Source of the DNA: JAOPZW01 sp963807305
Lineage (GTDB): Bacteria > Actinomycetota > Thermoleophilia > Solirubrobacterales > Solirubrobacteraceae
Direction of reading: 5' to 3'
Assembly (NCBI GenBank): GCA_963807305.1
Contig: CAWEBN010000011.1
Coordinates: 62,001-126,000, forward strand
Length of the DNA: 64,000 nt
The notes under the pieces are model-generated. The model searched no databases. It saw only the letters and a list, made by a program, of their open reading frames with translations, and was not told the DNA's origin. Below, in pieces: positions 34,598 to 45,622 of this stretch (its first letter is position 1; each line of letters opens with the position of its first letter). The position numbers and the translations under genes are program-made.

Positions 34598-35032
34598 ATG
34601 GCCTTCCGCGGCACCTTCGACTACAGCCTCGACGCGAAGAACCGGCTCACGATCCCGGCGAAGTTCCGTGCTTCGCTGTCCGAGGGCGTGGTCCTCGCGA
34701 AGGGCATCGAGCGCTGTGTGCAGGTGTGGACCCCGAGCGGCTTCGAGGCCTACACCGACAGCGCCCTACAGGGCGTGCACCGGCTCTCGGCCGAGGCGCG
34801 CAAGCTCACGCGCTTCTTCAGCGCCAACTCGCTCGACACCGACCTCGACGCCGCCGGCCGCGTCATGGTGCCGACCTTCCTGCTCGAGCACGGCGGCCTG
34901 CGCAAGGAGGTCGTCGTGACCGGCGCCGGCGAATGCCTCGAGGTCTGGGACCGCGGCGCCTGGACGGCCTACAACGCCGCGCTGTCCGACGAGCTCCCCG
35001 ACATCACCGCCGCCTTCGGCCATGCTGGTTGA
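34598..35032 (+). CDS. mraZ: MraZ, transcriptional regulator of the dcw cluster
   Basis: 144 residues, ATG 34598. Two tandem SpoVT/AbrB-like MraZ modules: FRGTFDYSLDAKNRLTIPAKFR (about 3-24) and ANSLDTDLDAAGRVMVPTFLLEH (about 75-97), each with the signature DxxxR[LV]xxP. MraZ forms rings that bind TGGG repeats upstream and controls the cluster. TGGG repeats are present at 34448-34492. First gene of the cluster; rsmH starts right after its stop. Confidence 0.95.
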   Translation: MAFRGTFDYSLDAKNRLTIPAKFRASLSEGVVLAKGIERCVQVWTPSGFEAYTDSALQGVHRLSAEARKLTRFFSANSLDTDLDAAGRVMVPTFLLEHGGLRKEVVVTGAGECLEVWDRGAWTAYNAALSDELPDITAAFGHAG

Positions 35033-35033
35033 C

Positions 35034-35978
35034 ATGACCACCACGCACGTCCCGGTCCTGGCCGGCGAGCTCGTCGACCTCCTCGACCCCCGCCCGGGCG
35101 AGCTCGCGGTCGACTGCACGTTCGGCGGCGGCGGCCACGCGCGCCTGGTGGCCGATCGCCTTGGGCCCGGCGGCGAGCTCATCGCCATCGACCGCGACCC
35201 CGCGGCCGAGGAGCGCTTCGCCGAGCTCGCGGCCGACGTGGCCTGCCGCACGCGCTTCATCCGCGCGCCGTTCGCCGAGGCCCTCGAGGAGCTGCGCGAC
35301 GAGGGCGTCCGCGCCGATCTGGTCTACCTCGACCTCGGCATGTCCTCCATGCAGGTCGACACGCGCGAGCGGGGTTTCTCCTACGCCTACGACGCGCCGC
35401 TGGACATGCGCATGGACCCCGACGACGAGCTCACCGCAGCCGATGTCGTCAACGAGTGGGACGAGCGCCGCCTGGCCACGCTGTTCCGCGACTACGGCGA
35501 GGAGCGTTATGCGCGGCCGATCGCACGCGCCCTCGTCCGCGCCCGCGACCACGCTCCGCTCGAGACCACGAACGAGCTCGTCGAGGTCGTGACCGACGCG
35601 GTGCCGGTCCCTGCCCGCTTCGCGGCCGGCCATCCGGCCAAGCGCGTCTTCCAGGCGATCCGCATCGCCGTCAACGACGAGCTCGGTCAGCTCGACGCCG
35701 CGCTGCCCGCCGGCTGGGAGCTGCTCCGGGTCCATGGCCGATTTGCAGGGATTTCCTTCCACTCGCTGGAAGACCGACGCGTGAAGCGCTTCCTCGCCGC
35801 CAGGACGCGGGGCTGCATCTGCCCGCCGGACCTCCCGGTCTGCGGCTGCGGCCGTGTCCCGGAGGCCGAGCTGCTCACCCGCCGCGCCGTGGCGCCGACG
35901 CCCGGCGAGGTCGCCGCCAACCCCCGCGCGCGGTCCGCCCGGATGCGCGCCGCACGGAAGATCGAGGACCAAGCATGA
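35034..35978 (+). CDS. rsmH: 16S rRNA (cytosine-1402-N4)-methyltransferase
   Basis: 314 residues from ATG 35034 (ATG 35022, overlapping mraZ, is the alternative). The SAM site is AVDCTFGGGGHARL (about 22-35), with LDLGMSSMQVD, the helical insert ending PAKRVFQAIRIAVNDEL, and the C-terminal signature ISFHSLEDRRVKRF. A Cys-rich tail CICPPDLPVCGCG is common in actinobacterial RsmH. It N4-methylates C1402 of 16S rRNA. Its stop overlaps the start of the FtsL-like gene (ATGA). Confidence 0.95.
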   Translation: MTTTHVPVLAGELVDLLDPRPGELAVDCTFGGGGHARLVADRLGPGGELIAIDRDPAAEERFAELAADVACRTRFIRAPFAEALEELRDEGVRADLVYLDLGMSSMQVDTRERGFSYAYDAPLDMRMDPDDELTAADVVNEWDERRLATLFRDYGEERYARPIARALVRARDHAPLETTNELVEVVTDAVPVPARFAAGHPAKRVFQAIRIAVNDELGQLDAALPAGWELLRVHGRFAGISFHSLEDRRVKRFLAARTRGCICPPDLPVCGCGRVPEAELLTRRAVAPTPGEVAANPRARSARMRAARKIEDQA

Positions 35979-36829
35979 CGCCCCCCGCCACCATCGCCGC
36001 CGGGCATCCCGCGCGCACGACGCGCCGCCCGCCGACGCAGCGCCCGCCGCGCCGGATCTCCGGTCCCAGCCGCCCCAAGCGCGACCCGCGCGCGAGCGTG
36101 ACGGGCGCGACCGCGGTCGCGCGGCCGCCGCTGGCGCTGCGCCTCGGTACACGCGCCATGCGGGTCGGCGACGCGCGCGTGCTCGACCGCCTCGTCCGCG
36201 GCCGCGCGTGGATCGCTCTCGTGGCGGTCGCGCTCATGGGCATCGTCTTCATGCAGGTGTCGCTGCTCAAGCTCAACGCCGGGATCAGCCGCGCGGTGAC
36301 CGCAGCCGACACCTTCGATCGCCAGAACTCGAGCCTGCGCGAGGACATCTCCAAGCTCGACTCGGGCGAGCGCATCCAGGCCGTGGCGGCCAAGCTCGGG
36401 ATGGTCACGCCCGCCGCCGGCGACGTGCATTACCTCGACGGCCGCGGGGCCGACGGCGCGCACGCCGCGGCGTCGATCAAGCCGCCCAAGCCCGTGGCCG
36501 CGAGTGCCGCGACGGCCGCGCCCGCGGCGGCGGCGGCGACGCCTCCGGCCGCGACCGTCTCGGCCACCACGACGACGACCCCACCGGCGGCGGCGCCCGC
36601 GGCGACCGCCACGACGAACGCCCCGGCGACGACGAACGCGGCGCCGGCGGGGGCCACTACCGCCCCCGCGGCGACGACCTCCGCGCCGGCCACGACCACC
36701 GCACCCGCCAACACCGCGCCTCAGAACACCGCGCCTCAGAACACCGCGCCTCAGAACACCGCGCCGACCGCGACGGGTCCTCCCGCCGTCGCGGGCGGCG
36801 CAAGCGCTCCCCAGGGCGGGCAGGGCTAG
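35975..36829 (+). CDS. ftsL: FtsL/DivIC-like division protein with long Ala/Thr/Pro tail
   Basis: 284 residues. A basic, disordered cytoplasmic N-terminus (about 1-75), one membrane helix (WIALVAVALMGIVFMQVSLL, about 78-97), and a periplasmic coiled coil (LNAGISRAVTAADTFDRQNSSLREDISKL, in parts) fit FtsL. Position between rsmH and ftsI is the canonical ftsL slot. FtsL bridges FtsQ and the FtsW-FtsI synthase. The last ~120 residues are low complexity (Ala, Thr, Pro) with an NTAPQ repeat, far longer than typical FtsL; probably a wall-spanning or disordered tail. Confidence 0.8.
   Translation: MTPPATIAAGHPARTTRRPPTQRPPRRISGPSRPKRDPRASVTGATAVARPPLALRLGTRAMRVGDARVLDRLVRGRAWIALVAVALMGIVFMQVSLLKLNAGISRAVTAADTFDRQNSSLREDISKLDSGERIQAVAAKLGMVTPAAGDVHYLDGRGADGAHAAASIKPPKPVAASAATAAPAAAAATPPAATVSATTTTTPPAAAPAATATTNAPATTNAAPAGATTAPAATTSAPATTTAPANTAPQNTAPQNTAPQNTAPTATGPPAVAGGASAPQGGQG
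36710..36766 (+). repeat. 15-bp repeats coding NTAPQ in the ftsL tail
   Basis: AACACCGCGCCTCAG is repeated exactly three times (36710-36754) and a partial fourth copy follows. Identity at every base indicates recent expansion, so copy number may vary between strains. Confidence 0.9.
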
Positions 36830-36832
36830 CCG

Positions 36833-38494
36833 GTGGCGCTGCTCGAGCGCCGCATCGGCCTCCTCTTCGCCGCGTTCCTCGTGCTCCTGCTCCTCGCGGC
36901 CGGGCGCGCGCTCTTCCTGGGCACCATCAGGGGCTCGAGCCTGTCCAACGCGGCCGCCAGCCAGCAGGTCAGCTCGCTGGAGCTGCCGGCGCGGCGCGGC
37001 ACGATCGTCGATCGCCACGGCTTCGAGCTGGCGGTCTCAGAGCCCGCGGACGACGTCTCCGCCACGCCGTACCTGGTCAAGGACCCGGCCAGGACGGCCG
37101 CCAAGCTCTCGCCGCTGCTCGGGGTCGACCCCGACACGCTCCTGCGCAAGCTCGCCAAGCGCGACAGCACCTTCGCGTACCTCGCGCGCTCGGTGCCCGC
37201 CAGCCAGGGAACGGCGGTGCAGAAGCTCGATCTCCCCGGCATCCAGACCACCGCGGCGCACCGGCGCGTGTACCCGCGCCAGTACCTGGCCAGCCAGCTG
37301 CTGGGCTCGGTCGGCACCGACGGCGACGGCCTGAGCGGGCTCGAGTACGCCGACGACAAGGTGCTGCAGGGCACCGACGGCGAGCGCCGCCTGGTCAAGG
37401 ACGCCCTCGGCGAGTCGCTCTCGATCCACGACACCAAGCCCGCCAAGGCGGGCTCGCGCCTGGAGCTGACGATCGACGCCGCCATCCAGGACAAGGTCGA
37501 GCGCGTGCTGGCCGACGTCGGCGCCACCTACCGCCCGCACGGCGCCACGGCCATCGTCATGAACCCCGCCACCGGCGAGGTGCTGGCGATGGCCAACTGG
37601 CCGCGCATCAACGCCAACGCGCCGGGGGCGGCCCCCAGCTACGCCACGCAGAACCGCGCCGTCGGCTACACCTACGAGCCGGGCTCGACGTTCAAGTCGG
37701 TCACCGTCGCGGGCGCCCTGCAGGACGGCACGGTCACGCCGAGCACCCCGTTCGACCTGCCGCCGCAGATCCAGGTCGCCGACCGCACGATCGGGGAGTC
37801 GCACGTCCGCGGCCCCGAGACGCTGACCACATCGCAGATCCTCGCCCAGTCCTCGAACGTCGGCGCGATCAAGATCGGCCTGGCGATGGGCAAGCAGCGC
37901 TTCGACTACTGGGTGCGCAAGTTCGGCTTCGGCAAGCCCACGGGCGTCGATCTCCCCGGTGAGGAGCGCGGCCTCGTGCTGCCCGTCGACAAGTACTCCG
38001 GCTCGTCGATGGGCAACCTGCCGATCGGCCAGGGCCTGGCCGTGACGCCGATGCAGATGGCGCAGGCGTACGCGGCCATCGCCAACGGCGGGATCCTGCG
38101 CTCGCCGCGCGTCGTGCGCCGCGTCGACGGCAAGCTCGTGCCCCAGCCGAAGGGCAAGCGCATCATCTCGACCAAGACCGCCGCCCAGCTGCGCACGATG
38201 CTCGAGGGCGCGTTCGCCCCCGGCGGCACGGCCAGCGAGGTCTCGATCCCGGGCTACAAGCTGGCGGGCAAGACCGGCACGGCGAACAAGATCGACCCGG
38301 CCACGGGCGAGTACTCGAAGTTCCACTACATCGCCTCCTTCATGGGCTTCGCGCCGGCCTTGCACCCGCGCCTGCTGATCGGCGTCATGGTCGATGAGCC
38401 CCAGGGCGCGATCTACGGCGGCGTCGTCGCCGCGCCGGCCTTCGGGAAGATCGCCTCCTTCGCCCTGCCGTACATGCGCATTCCGCCGCAATAG
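36833..38494 (+). CDS. ftsI: Division-specific penicillin-binding protein FtsI (PBP2/PBP3 class)
   Basis: 553 residues from GTG 36833. One N-terminal membrane helix (about 8-25), the dimerisation domain beginning RRGTIVDRHGFELAVS, and the transpeptidase domain with SxxK at Ser285 (EPGSTFKS), SSN (about 342) and KTGT at about 480. It has no PASTA domain. It crosslinks septal peptidoglycan with FtsW. Gap to ftsL is 3 bases; murE starts 9 bases after its stop. Confidence 0.95.
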   Translation: MALLERRIGLLFAAFLVLLLLAAGRALFLGTIRGSSLSNAAASQQVSSLELPARRGTIVDRHGFELAVSEPADDVSATPYLVKDPARTAAKLSPLLGVDPDTLLRKLAKRDSTFAYLARSVPASQGTAVQKLDLPGIQTTAAHRRVYPRQYLASQLLGSVGTDGDGLSGLEYADDKVLQGTDGERRLVKDALGESLSIHDTKPAKAGSRLELTIDAAIQDKVERVLADVGATYRPHGATAIVMNPATGEVLAMANWPRINANAPGAAPSYATQNRAVGYTYEPGSTFKSVTVAGALQDGTVTPSTPFDLPPQIQVADRTIGESHVRGPETLTTSQILAQSSNVGAIKIGLAMGKQRFDYWVRKFGFGKPTGVDLPGEERGLVLPVDKYSGSSMGNLPIGQGLAVTPMQMAQAYAAIANGGILRSPRVVRRVDGKLVPQPKGKRIISTKTAAQLRTMLEGAFAPGGTASEVSIPGYKLAGKTGTANKIDPATGEYSKFHYIASFMGFAPALHPRLLIGVMVDEPQGAIYGGVVAAPAFGKIASFALPYMRIPPQ

Positions 38495-38503
38495 GCTGCG
38501 GGC

Positions 38504-39913
38504 GTGCTGCTGGCAGATGTCATCGGCTCCGACGCGCCCGCGGTCGAGGTCACGGCGCTCGCCTACGACAACCGCCTCGTCACGCCGGGCACGCTGTTCT
38601 TCTGCGTGCCGGGCTTCACGCGCGACGGCCACGACTACGCCGGCGACGCGATCGCGCGCGGCGCGGTCGCCCTCGTCGTGCAGCGGCCGCTGGGCACCGC
38701 CGTGCCGGAGGTCCTCGTGGACGACGTGCGCGCCGCGATGGCGCCCGCCGCCGCCGCGCTGGCCGGCGACCCCACCGCGCGGCTGACCACGGTGGGGATC
38801 ACGGGCACCAACGGCAAGACGACGTCGGCCTTCCTGGTGCGCGCCGTGCTCGAGGCCGGGGGTCGCAGCACCGGCCTGCTCGGCACCGTGACCGCGATCG
38901 TCGGCGGCGAGCAGCACGCTGTGGCGCGCACCACGCCCGAGGCCATCGACCTGCAGCGCACCTTCGCCGACATGCTCGCCGCCGGCGACGACGCGGTCGT
39001 CATGGAGGTCTCGAGCCACGCCCTGTCCCTGCACCGCGCCGACGCGATCCACTGGTCGGCGGCGATCTTCACCAACCTCACGCAGGACCACCTCGACTTC
39101 CACGCCGACATGGAGGACTACTTCCTGGCCAAGCGGCGGCTGTTCGAAGCCGGGCCGGAGATCGCGGTGGTCAACGTCGACGACCCCTACGGCGCGCGCC
39201 TGGCCCGCGACTTCCCGAACGCGATCCGCATCGGACTCGACGCCCCCGACGCCCAGGTGCGCGCGACTGCCGTCGAGGGCGACGCGAGCGGGTCGGCCTT
39301 CGCGGTCGACGGGCTGGCGCTGCGCACGACGCTGCCGGGCCGCTTCAACGTCCTCAACGCGCTGGGCGCTGTCGTGGTGGCGCGCGAGCTGGGGGTCGGC
39401 GACGCCGCGATCGCGCGCGGCCTGGCGGGCGCCGAGCGCGTTCCCGGGCGCTTCGAGCCCGTCGACGAAGGCCAGCCCTTCGCCGTCTTCGTGGACTACT
39501 CGCACAAGCCCGACGCCCTGGAGGCGGTGCTGCGCACGGCCCGCGGGCTGACGCGGGGCCGGCTGATCGTCGTCTTCGGCGCCGGCGGCGACCGCGACCG
39601 CGGCAAGCGGCCGCTGATGGGCCGCGCGGCGGCCGAGCACGCCGACGTGGCGATCATCACGTCGGACAACCCGCGCAGCGAGGACCCGGAGGCGATCATG
39701 GCCGAGATCGCCGAGGGCGCCCCCGAAGCCGAGCGCGTGGTGGATCGCCAGGCGGCCATCGAGCGCGCCGTCGCGCTGGCGGCGCCCGGCGACGTCGTCG
39801 TCGTCGCCGGGAAGGGCCACGAGCGCTACCAGGAGTTCGAGGACGGCCGCACGGTGCCCTTCGACGACGTGGCCGTCGCCCGCGAGGCCCTGCGTGCGCG
39901 ACTGGTCGCCTGA
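38504..39913 (+). CDS. murE: UDP-MurNAc-tripeptide synthetase, meso-diaminopimelate type
   Basis: 469 residues from GTG 38504. P-loop VGITGTNGKTTSAFL, then EVSSHALSLHRADAI and FTNLTQDHLDFH, give the Mur-ligase core; VDYSHKPDALEAVL and IVVFGAGGDRDRGKRPLM give the C-terminal domain. DNPRSEDP is the specificity loop for meso-diaminopimelate rather than lysine (DNPA). It adds the third residue of the stem peptide in the cytoplasm. The end overlaps murF by 20 bases. Confidence 0.96.
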   Translation: MLLADVIGSDAPAVEVTALAYDNRLVTPGTLFFCVPGFTRDGHDYAGDAIARGAVALVVQRPLGTAVPEVLVDDVRAAMAPAAAALAGDPTARLTTVGITGTNGKTTSAFLVRAVLEAGGRSTGLLGTVTAIVGGEQHAVARTTPEAIDLQRTFADMLAAGDDAVVMEVSSHALSLHRADAIHWSAAIFTNLTQDHLDFHADMEDYFLAKRRLFEAGPEIAVVNVDDPYGARLARDFPNAIRIGLDAPDAQVRATAVEGDASGSAFAVDGLALRTTLPGRFNVLNALGAVVVARELGVGDAAIARGLAGAERVPGRFEPVDEGQPFAVFVDYSHKPDALEAVLRTARGLTRGRLIVVFGAGGDRDRGKRPLMGRAAAEHADVAIITSDNPRSEDPEAIMAEIAEGAPEAERVVDRQAAIERAVALAAPGDVVVVAGKGHERYQEFEDGRTVPFDDVAVAREALRARLVA

Positions 39914-41210
39914 GCGGGTAGCCCAGGCCGCCCGCGGGCGGCTCGTTGCGCCGGGCGCGCACACCGCCGGCCCTGGGCGTGCGGTGATCGACTCGCGCGC
40001 GATCGGGTCCGGCGACCTCTTCGTGGGGCTGGTCGGGGAGAACGTCGATGGCGGGCGCTTCGCGGCGCAGGCGCTGGCCGGCGGCGCGTGGGGGGTGCTG
40101 GTGGCGCCCGCGCACGCCGAGGCGGCAGGCGAGGGAGGGCCCGGAGCCGTGATCGCGGCCGACGAGCCGCTCGCGGCCCTGCAGCGGCTGGCCACCGCGT
40201 GGCGGCGCGCCCTGGGCTGCCCCGTGGTCGGGATCACGGGATCGGTGGGGAAGACCTCGACCAAGGACATCCTCGCGGCCATGCTGAGCCGGCGCCTGCG
40301 CACCGTGGCCAACCGCGAGAACCTCAACACCGAGATCGGGCTGCCCATGACCGTGCTCGAGGCGCCCGCCGGGACCGAGGCGCTCGTCCTCGAGATGGGG
40401 ATGCGCGGTCCGGGGCAGATCGCCGAGCTGACCGCCATCGCCGAGCCCGACGTCGGGCTCATCACGGCCGTGGCCCCGGTGCACCTCGAGCTGATGGGCT
40501 CGATCGAGGCGATCGCCGCGGCCAAGGCCGAGCTCGTCGCCGGTCTGCGCCCCGGCGGGACGGCGATCGTCCCCGCCGGCGAGACGCTGCTCGACGCCCA
40601 TCGCCGCGACGACGTCACCACCGTCACCTTCGGACCGGGCGGGGATGTGGATGCCCTTCCGGACGGTCTGCAGCTGGTGGTGACGGGGATGGGTGAGGGG
40701 GGACGGATCAGCGCCCACATGCGCCGTAACGCGCTCGCCGCGCTGGCCGCGGCGCGCGCCGTGGGCGTCGAGCCCGACGGTCTGTTGGACGTGGCGTTGT
40801 CGAGCTTCCGCGGCCAGCGGATGGAGCTGCCCGGAGGGATCGTCGTCATCAATGACTGCTACAACGCCAACCCGATGTCGATGCGCGCCGCACTCGACGA
40901 CCTTGCCGCGTCCGCGTCCGGACGCCGCGTCGCCGTGCTCGGAGACATGCTCGAGCTCGGGCCCGACGAGGCTCGCTTCCACGCCGAGATCGGCGCCCAC
41001 GCCCGCGGGACCGGGGTCGACGTGCTCGTCGCGGTCGGGCCGCGTGCCGCGCACTTCGCCGACGGCTACGGCGAGGTGATCGCCCTCCCCGACGCCCGGG
41101 CCGCCGCCGGGGCGGTCCCGGACCTCCTGGCCCCGGGCGACACCGTCCTGCTCAAGGGCTCACGCGGCGTCGGCCTCGAAGTCGTCGCCCGGGCGCTGGA
41201 AGGCGCCTGA
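39894..41210 (+). CDS. murF: UDP-MurNAc-tripeptide D-alanyl-D-alanine ligase
   Basis: 438 residues, GTG 39894 inside murE. The N-terminal substrate domain has VIDSRAIGSGDLFVGLVGE; the P-loop is VVGITGSVGKTSTKDIL; then NRENLNTEIGLPMTVLE and VLEMGMRGPGQIAELT, and C-terminally VINDCYNANPMSMRAAL with AVLGDMLELG. It joins D-Ala-D-Ala to the tripeptide, completing the soluble precursor that MraY, whose gene overlaps the stop by one base, transfers to lipid. Confidence 0.95.
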   Translation: MRDWSPERVAQAARGRLVAPGAHTAGPGRAVIDSRAIGSGDLFVGLVGENVDGGRFAAQALAGGAWGVLVAPAHAEAAGEGGPGAVIAADEPLAALQRLATAWRRALGCPVVGITGSVGKTSTKDILAAMLSRRLRTVANRENLNTEIGLPMTVLEAPAGTEALVLEMGMRGPGQIAELTAIAEPDVGLITAVAPVHLELMGSIEAIAAAKAELVAGLRPGGTAIVPAGETLLDAHRRDDVTTVTFGPGGDVDALPDGLQLVVTGMGEGGRISAHMRRNALAALAAARAVGVEPDGLLDVALSSFRGQRMELPGGIVVINDCYNANPMSMRAALDDLAASASGRRVAVLGDMLELGPDEARFHAEIGAHARGTGVDVLVAVGPRAAHFADGYGEVIALPDARAAAGAVPDLLAPGDTVLLKGSRGVGLEVVARALEGA

Positions 41211-42178
41211 TGGGCGAGGTGCTCATCGCAGGCACGGCGGCGCTGCTCATCTGCATCTTCCTCTCGCCGCGCTTCATCTCGACCCTGCGCAACCGCGAGT
41301 TCGGCCAGTTCATCCGCGAGGAGGGCCCGTCCGGTCACCACGAGAAGGCCGGCACCCCGACGATGGGCGGGATCATCATCTTCACCGCCATCTCGGCGCC
41401 GTTCCTGATCCTCAGCGACTACGACTGGCGCTCGGTCGGGGTCTACGGCGCGGCGGTCGCGTGCGCGCTGCTCGGGTTCGCCGACGACTACACGAAGATC
41501 GTCAGGCGCCGCTCGCTGGGCCTGCGCGCGCGCACCAAGCTGCTCGTGACGATCGCCATCTCGCTCGGCCTGTGGTGGGTGGCGACCCAGAGGGCGGGCG
41601 TCAGCGACACGCTGCGCCTGCGTTCCGTCGACGCCACCATCGACCTGGGCGTCTTCTACCCGTTGCTCATCTACCTGGTCGTGGCGGGCACGACGAGCGC
41701 GGTCAACCTCACCGACGGCCTCGACGGTCTCGCCGGCGGCTGCGCGGCGATCGTCCTGCTGGCCTACATCGGCATCACCTTCATCACCGGCGGCCAGCGC
41801 GACCTCGCGCTGCTGTGCGGCTGCCTGGTCGGCGCCTGCGTGGGCTTCTTGTGGTTCAACGCCTTCCCGGCCACGATCTTCATGGGCGACACCGGGTCGC
41901 TGGGGCTGGGAGGGGCGATCGCCGGCCTGGCGGTGATGACGAAGACCGAGGAGCTCCTGATCGTCCTCGGCGGCATCTTCGTCGTCGAGGCGCTCAGCGT
42001 CCTCATCCAGGTCTTCTCCTTCCAGACCTTCCGCAAGCGCGTCTTCCTCATGGCGCCGGTGCACCACCACTTCGAGATCCTCGGCTGGTCGGAGACGAAG
42101 ATCATCCTGCGCTTCTGGATCGTGGCCGCGGTGTGCGCGGCGATCGGCTTCACCGTGTATCAGCAGTCGGTCACCTGA
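41210..42178 (+). CDS. mraY: Phospho-MurNAc-pentapeptide translocase
   Basis: 322 residues, about ten membrane helices. Conserved motifs: GTPTMGGIIIF near residue 45, GFADDYTKI (catalytic Asp pair) near 88, NLTDGLDGLAGG near 170, WFNAFPATIFMGDTGSLGLG near 222 and the His motif PVHHHFE near 284. It makes lipid I from UDP-MurNAc-pentapeptide and undecaprenyl phosphate. The murD start overlaps its stop. Confidence 0.96.
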   Translation: MGEVLIAGTAALLICIFLSPRFISTLRNREFGQFIREEGPSGHHEKAGTPTMGGIIIFTAISAPFLILSDYDWRSVGVYGAAVACALLGFADDYTKIVRRRSLGLRARTKLLVTIAISLGLWWVATQRAGVSDTLRLRSVDATIDLGVFYPLLIYLVVAGTTSAVNLTDGLDGLAGGCAAIVLLAYIGITFITGGQRDLALLCGCLVGACVGFLWFNAFPATIFMGDTGSLGLGGAIAGLAVMTKTEELLIVLGGIFVVEALSVLIQVFSFQTFRKRVFLMAPVHHHFEILGWSETKIILRFWIVAAVCAAIGFTVYQQSVT

Positions 42179-43443
42179 TGGTGCGGCGGCCCCCGCTGCC
42201 GCCCGGCCCGTGGCTCGTGGTCGGGCTCGCGCGCTCGGGGGTGGCCGCGCTCGAGGTCCTGCGCGCCCGCGGCGAGCAGACGCGCGGGGTCGACCGCCGA
42301 CAGGACGACGACTCGCCCGCGGCGCTCGAGCACGTGCGCGCGGTGGTCAAGTCGCCCGGCGTGCCCGCCCAGGCGCCGGTCATCGCCGCCGCGCGCGAGC
42401 GCGGGCTGCCGGTGCTGGGCGAGGTCGAGCTCGCGTGGCGGCTGATCCCCAACGAGTTCATCGCCGTGACGGGCACCAACGGCAAGACGACGACCAGCGA
42501 GCTCATCGGCCACATCCACCGCGAGGCCGGGCGGCCGGTGGTGGTCGCCGGCAACGTCGGCACCGCACTGAGCTCGCAGGTGGGCCGGCTGCCCGAGGCG
42601 GCGACGGTGGTCTGCGAGGTTTCCTCCTTCCAGCTCGAGGACGCCGTCGAGTTCGCCCCCGAGGGCGCCGTGCTGCTCAATCTCGCGCCCGACCACATCG
42701 ACCGCCATGGGACCTTCGAGGCGTACAGCGCGGCCAAGCTGCGCGTCTTCGCCCACCAGGGCAACGACGACGTCGCCGTCGCGCCGCTCGGGCTGGGGAT
42801 CGAGGACCTCGGCGGCTGCGCGCGGCGCGTGTGCTTCGGCGACGGGCCCCAGGCCGAGCTGTCCGACCGCGCCGGGCAGCTGTGGTGGGACGACGAGCCG
42901 CTGCTCGGCGTCGAGGAGCTCAGCCTGCGCGGCCTGCACAACCGCCGCAACGCGATGGCGGCGGCCGCCATCTGCCTGGCCCGCGGGATCGAGCCCGACG
43001 CCGTGCGCTCGGCCCTGCGGACCTTCGCGGGGGTCGAGCACCGCCTCGAGGAGGTGGCGACGATCGACGGCGTCGTCTACGTCAACGACTCGAAGGCCAC
43101 CAACGTCGCCTCGACGCTCGTGGCGCTCGAGAGCTTCGACGCGCCGATCCGCCTGATCCTCGGCGGCCGGGGCAAGGGCGAGGACTACGCGCCGCTGCGC
43201 GCCCCCGTGGCCGAGCGCTGCGCCGGCGTGTACCTCATCGGCGAGGAGGCCGAGCCCCTGGGCGCGGTCGTGGGCGGCGAGCGCTGCGAGACGCTCGAGC
43301 GGGCGCTGGATGCCGCGGCCGCGGCCGCGCGCACCGGCGAGGTGGTGCTGCTGTCGCCCGCCTGCACCTCGTTCGACCAGTTCGACGACTACGAGGCCCG
43401 CGGACGGGCCTTCAAGGAGATGGTGGCCGCGCGGCGAACCTAG
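42178..43443 (+). CDS. murD: UDP-MurNAc-L-alanine:D-glutamate ligase
   Basis: 421 residues from ATG 42178. A short N-terminal domain with LVVGLARSGVAALEVL, the P-loop AVTGTNGKTTTSELIG, EVSSFQLEDAVEF, LNLAPDHIDRHGTFE, and the C-terminal VNDSKATNVASTLVAL and ILGGRGKGEDY, all MurD markers. It adds D-glutamate to UDP-MurNAc-L-Ala. The N-terminal domain is a little shorter than in E. coli (421 against about 438). Confidence 0.95.
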   Translation: MVRRPPLPPGPWLVVGLARSGVAALEVLRARGEQTRGVDRRQDDDSPAALEHVRAVVKSPGVPAQAPVIAAARERGLPVLGEVELAWRLIPNEFIAVTGTNGKTTTSELIGHIHREAGRPVVVAGNVGTALSSQVGRLPEAATVVCEVSSFQLEDAVEFAPEGAVLLNLAPDHIDRHGTFEAYSAAKLRVFAHQGNDDVAVAPLGLGIEDLGGCARRVCFGDGPQAELSDRAGQLWWDDEPLLGVEELSLRGLHNRRNAMAAAAICLARGIEPDAVRSALRTFAGVEHRLEEVATIDGVVYVNDSKATNVASTLVALESFDAPIRLILGGRGKGEDYAPLRAPVAERCAGVYLIGEEAEPLGAVVGGERCETLERALDAAAAAARTGEVVLLSPACTSFDQFDDYEARGRAFKEMVAARRT

Positions 43444-43450
43444 CTTCGAT

Positions 43451-44686
<1,236 letters not shown>

Positions 44687-45622
44687 GGGCGCGCGCGTCG
44701 TCTTCGTCGGCGGCGAGCGCGCCGAGCGCACGATGGTGCCCGAGGCCGGCTACGAGCTGCGCCCGATCGCCGTCGAGGGGCTGAGCCGCAGCAACCCGCT
44801 GAAGGCCGCGCGCGCGGCGCTGAAGGCGGTGGGCGCCGTCGGCACGGCGCGCAGGATCCTGCGCGAGGTGCACCCGGACGCGGTGCTCGGCGCCGGCGGC
44901 TACGTCGCCGGCCCGGTGGGGCTCGCGGCGGTGGCCCGGCGCGTGCCGATCGTGCTCGCCGAGGCCGACAGCCACCTGGGCCTGACCAACCGCCTGCTCG
45001 CGCGCTGGGCGCGGCGCGTGTGCCTGGCCTTCCCGCTCGACGGACGCGATGGGGAGCGGTACCTCGTCACCGGGCGCCCGGTCCCGCCGCCGGCGACCGA
45101 TCGCCCCGCCGCCCGCGCGCGCTTCGGGCTGGCGCCGGACGACACCTGCGTGCTCGTCTTCGGCGGCTCGCTGGGCGCGCGCACGATCAACGACGCCGCG
45201 GTCCAGGCCCTGGCCGGGGCGGACTTTCGCGTCCTGCACGCCTGCGGGCGCCGCGACTACGAGGCGCTGCGCGCGCGGCTCGGCCCCGATCCGCCGGCCA
45301 ACTACGACCTGCGCGAGTTCATCACCCCGTTCGGGGAGGCGCTCCTGGCCAGCGACCTGTGCGTCGCGCGCGCCGGCGGCTCGATCTTCGAGATCGCCGC
45401 GCATGGGCGCCCGGCGATCCTCGTGCCCTATCCCCACGCGTCGGCCGATCACCAGAGCTCCAACGCCCGCTGGATGGCCCAGGCGGGCGCGGCGGTCGTC
45501 GTCGACGACGCCGAGCTGACGCCCGAGCGGCTGGCGAGCGAGGTGCAGGCCCTGCTGGGCGACCGCCCGCGGCTTCAGGCGATGGGACGCGCGTCGGCGT
45601 CGCTGGCGCGGCCGCAGGCCGC

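Noticed and set aside
37037..40852. Very long open reading (about 1270 residues) on the reverse strand across ftsI-murE-murF
   Set aside because: It is antisense to genes with full catalytic motifs and has the Arg/Ala/Gly/His composition of mirror frames in high-G+C DNA.
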